This document shows, in pieces, positions 62,123 through 64,000 of a stretch of DNA of 64,000 bases. The stretch comes from Myxocyprinus asiaticus (Eukaryota; Chordata; Actinopteri; Cypriniformes; Catostomidae): assembly GCF_019703515.2 (NCBI RefSeq), contig NC_059348.1, positions 27,673,656-27,737,655 on the forward strand, read 5' to 3'. The position numbers were made by a program, and so were the translations under genes. Every line of letters starts with the position of its first letter. Position 1 is the first letter of the stretch. The notes beneath the pieces were generated by a model, which saw only the letters and a program-made list of their open reading frames with translations, made no database searches and was not told where the DNA came from.

Positions 62123-63032
62123 AGGTGCAGTATGTAAGATTCAGAAACCCTTGTTATTAATGACACATGTGGCCATTAAGTGAACTGCAGCCAGCTGCCT
62201 GTTACTCGTGATCACGCGCACACACTCTATAGGGACTCTAAAGAGATTGAACATGATTCAGTTGACAGATAAGGTAGCATAATTAAAATTACACAGTTAT
62301 GACTGTTTTACTACAAACTTTGAGACTGTATATTATATTTGACTCTCCAGTGCTGGAACAGGGCTAAAACAAAGTGTGGATATAGGTCTGACTATGCGAG
62401 ACTGTAGTTTGAAGTAATCACTTTTCTTTGTATGATACATAGGCTATCGTATAAATGCAGTCAATGTTGGCATTAGCTAGCTAGCTATTTATTTCACATG
62501 CTTTGCAGTTATGTAAGCTTAACTGTCCAATAAGAAGAACGCCAATTCAAGGTCAGTTTTGATCCCCAAAACCAAACGAAGGTCCCTCCAGTAATCAAAT
62601 GTCCTGCCGATGTTCACTCTAGTTTTCGCTCGACCACGATCACGTTCCCGCTTAGCCAGATGGGATTCAGTAAATGTTTTTTTTTTTTTTTGGCTTACTC
62701 AGAGTTTGTGTAGGAGTCTGTGTTGTGTTTGGAGCCGGCCATTTGCTGGATTCCATCTCTAAGATTACGTTACCTAGTGTTGCAGACTGTCTGTTGACAC
62801 TGTTAATTAAGGAAGCATTAAGGCTCTCGGGAGCACGCATAAACGTCACATCCTTTGGATTTTCCCGGCAAAAGCGACCCGCTCCCTTCGCATGAAAATC
62901 AGTCTACAGGCTTTAATAGGCAACCTAGGAAGTCCGGGAAGGGCTCATTTTTTAAGTTGCATTACAAGCCGTTCACACATTGGCAAAAAAAAAGAAGCGA
63001 ATATTACATGAAAAATTTTACATATTGCACCT
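62123..63032. mobile_element. 910-bp MITE with TTAA target duplication, nested in the Tc1 element
   Basis: TTAA at 62119-62122 and 63033-63036 flank inverted ends AGGTGCAGTATGTAAGATT and its near-inverse AATTTTACATATTGCACCT. A TTAA duplication is what piggyBac-type transposases make, but the AGGTGC ends are not the usual CCC start and a longer TTTAAA palindrome is also possible, so the superfamily is left open. Interior frames (e.g. 62667-62849) show no transposase. Confidence 0.7.
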
Positions 63033-63266
63033 TTAAAGATAATTTTGTAAAAATCCAAATAACTTTACAGATCTTTATTATAAAGGGTTTAAACAATGTT
63101 TTCCATGCTTGTTCAATGAACCATAAACAATTAATGAACATGCACCTGTGGAACGGTCGTTAAGACACTAACAGCTTACAGATGGTAGGCAATTAAGGTC
63201 ACAGTTATAAAAACTTAGGACACTAAAGAGACCTTTCTACTTACTCTGAAAAACACCAAAAGAAAG

Positions 63267-64000
63267 ATGCCCAGGGTCCCTGTTCATCTGCGTGAACATG
63301 CCTTATGCATGCTGCATGGAGGCATGAGGACTGCAGATGTGGCCAGGGCAATAAACTGCAAAATCCTTTCTGTGAGACGCCTAAGACAGCACTACAGGGA
63401 GACAGGAAGGACAGCTAATCGTCCTCGCAGTGGCAGACCACGTGTAACAACACCTGCACAGGACTGGTACATCCGAATATCACACCTGTGGGGCAGGTAC
63501 AGGATGGCAACAACTGCCCGAGTTATACCAGGAATGTACAATCCCTCCATCAGTGCTCAGACTGTCCGCAATAGGCTGAGAGAGGCTGGACTGAGGGCTT
63601 GTAGGCCTGTTGTAAGGCAGGTCCTTACCAGACATCAACGGCAACAACGTCGCCTATGGGCACAAACCCACCTTCGCTGGACCAGACAGGACTGGCAAAA
63701 AGTGCTCTTCACTGACGAGTCGCAGCTTTGTCTAACCAGGCGTGATGGTCGGACTCGCGTTTATCGTCGAAGGAATGAGCGTTACACCGAGGCCTGTACT
63801 CTGGAGAGGGATCGATTTGGAGGTGGAGGGTCCGTCATGGTCTGGGGCGATGTGACACAGCATCATCGGACTGAGCTTGTTGTCACTGCAGGCAATCTCA
63901 ACACTGTGCGTTACAGGAAAGACATCCTCCTCCCTCATGTGGTACCCTTCCTGCAGGCTCATCCTGACATGACCCTCCAGCATGACAACGCCACCAGCCA
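63267..64000 (+). CDS. Tc1-like transposase, uninterrupted to the window edge (partial)
   Basis: From ATG at 63267 I read 244 full codons without a stop or shift up to 64000. The N-terminus has the paired-like helix-turn-helix region (ALCMLHGGMRTADVARAI, then RTANRPRSGRPRVTTP with a GRPR hook). The catalytic domain has VLFTDESQLCL (first Asp), GGGGSVMVWGDV and LQHDNATS (second Asp). The final Glu or Asp and about 100 residues lie beyond the window. Every other transposase in this window is broken, so this copy is the youngest-looking. Promoter and termini cannot be judged. Confidence 0.88.
   Translation, partial: MPRVPVHLREHALCMLHGGMRTADVARAINCKILSVRRLRQHYRETGRTANRPRSGRPRVTTPAQDWYIRISHLWGRYRMATTARVIPGMYNPSISAQTVRNRLREAGLRACRPVVRQVLTRHQRQQRRLWAQTHLRWTRQDWQKVLFTDESQLCLTRRDGRTRVYRRRNERYTEACTLERDRFGGGGSVMVWGDVTQHHRTELVVTAGNLNTVRYRKDILLPHVVPFLQAHPDMTLQHDNATS

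Larger units (their letters stand above)
62072..64000 (+). mobile_element. Tc1-like element with open transposase frame, runs off the window
   Basis: From about 62072 (AAATCAGCAAAAAAAAATGTCC, then TTTTTCAGGACACTG) the sequence matches my memory of the 5' terminal region of a common fish Tc1 family. It is interrupted at 62123-63032 by a TTAA-flanked MITE and resumes with GATAATTTTGTAAAAATCC through GAACGGTCGTTAAGACACTAAC to the transposase ATG at 63267. The right terminal repeat is outside the window. It lies in a trnau1ap intron, antisense to that gene. Confidence 0.75.

Noticed and set aside
62667..62895. Overlapping 60- and 73-residue ORFs as trnau1ap 5' exon candidates
   Set aside because: They lie inside the TTAA-flanked MITE and do not encode the RRM1 start expected for this gene.

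Overview
This window is nuclear DNA from a teleost fish. A cyprinid or another ostariophysan is most likely, judging from the kinds of Tc1, hAT, DIRS and CR1/L2 repeats. Genes have introns, microsatellites are long, and well over half of the 64 kb looks transposon-derived. Three host genes are well supported. (1) A complete sarcomeric, cardiac-type myosin heavy chain lies on the minus strand, with coding sequence from 37255 down to 22116. I could place 37 coding exons whose lengths sum to 5814 nt (1937 residues plus stop), with two non-coding 5' exons, a TATA box and a polyadenylation signal. (2) A FITM1-like (fat storage-inducing transmembrane) gene lies on the plus strand at 54648-57052. (3) The 3' part of trnau1ap (tRNA-Sec associated protein 1, SECP43) lies on the minus strand at 61130-58833, with its 5' exons outside the window. 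A fourth, doubtful locus at 905-1721 (minus) has three exon-like blocks of a SAM-like protein family.

Layout. 0.2-0.75 kb: a 551-bp hAT remnant with an exact 8-bp target duplication and a BED finger ORF. 0.9-1.7 kb: the doubtful gene. 3.0-11.7 kb: a decayed endogenous retrovirus read on the minus strand (leader ORFs, gag, pro, RT, RNase H, integrase, env). 11.7-16.2 kb: an internally deleted DIRS-type tyrosine-recombinase retrotransposon, itself split at 13457-15316 by a 1860-bp TG...CA element that looks like a solo LTR. 16.2-19.3 kb: a 5'-truncated Gmr1-type Ty3/gypsy element with integrase upstream of reverse transcriptase and a 416-bp 3' LTR. 19.3-21.6 kb: AT-rich intergenic DNA. 22.0-37.7 kb: the myosin gene, with a Sleeping Beauty-like Tc1 copy nested in a MITE in one intron. 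38.4-42.4 kb: a Harbinger scrap and a CR1/L2/Rex1-type LINE. 45.0-51.6 kb: two more Tc1 elements, a foldback element, and a MITE nested in a Tc1-type MITE. 54.6-57.1 kb: the FITM1-like gene. 58.8-61.1 kb: trnau1ap. 62.1-64.0 kb: a Tc1 element whose transposase frame is open to the window edge and whose 5' region holds a TTAA-flanked MITE.

The myosin and the FITM1-like gene both belong to striated-muscle biology, and human MYH6/MYH7 and FITM1 are also neighbours on chromosome 14q, so the pairing is probably an old linkage. The most interesting single observation is that the FITM1-like protein has Asp and Pro at the two positions that are catalytic His in FIT2, while the surrounding motifs are kept. 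This suggests a non-catalytic FIT protein.
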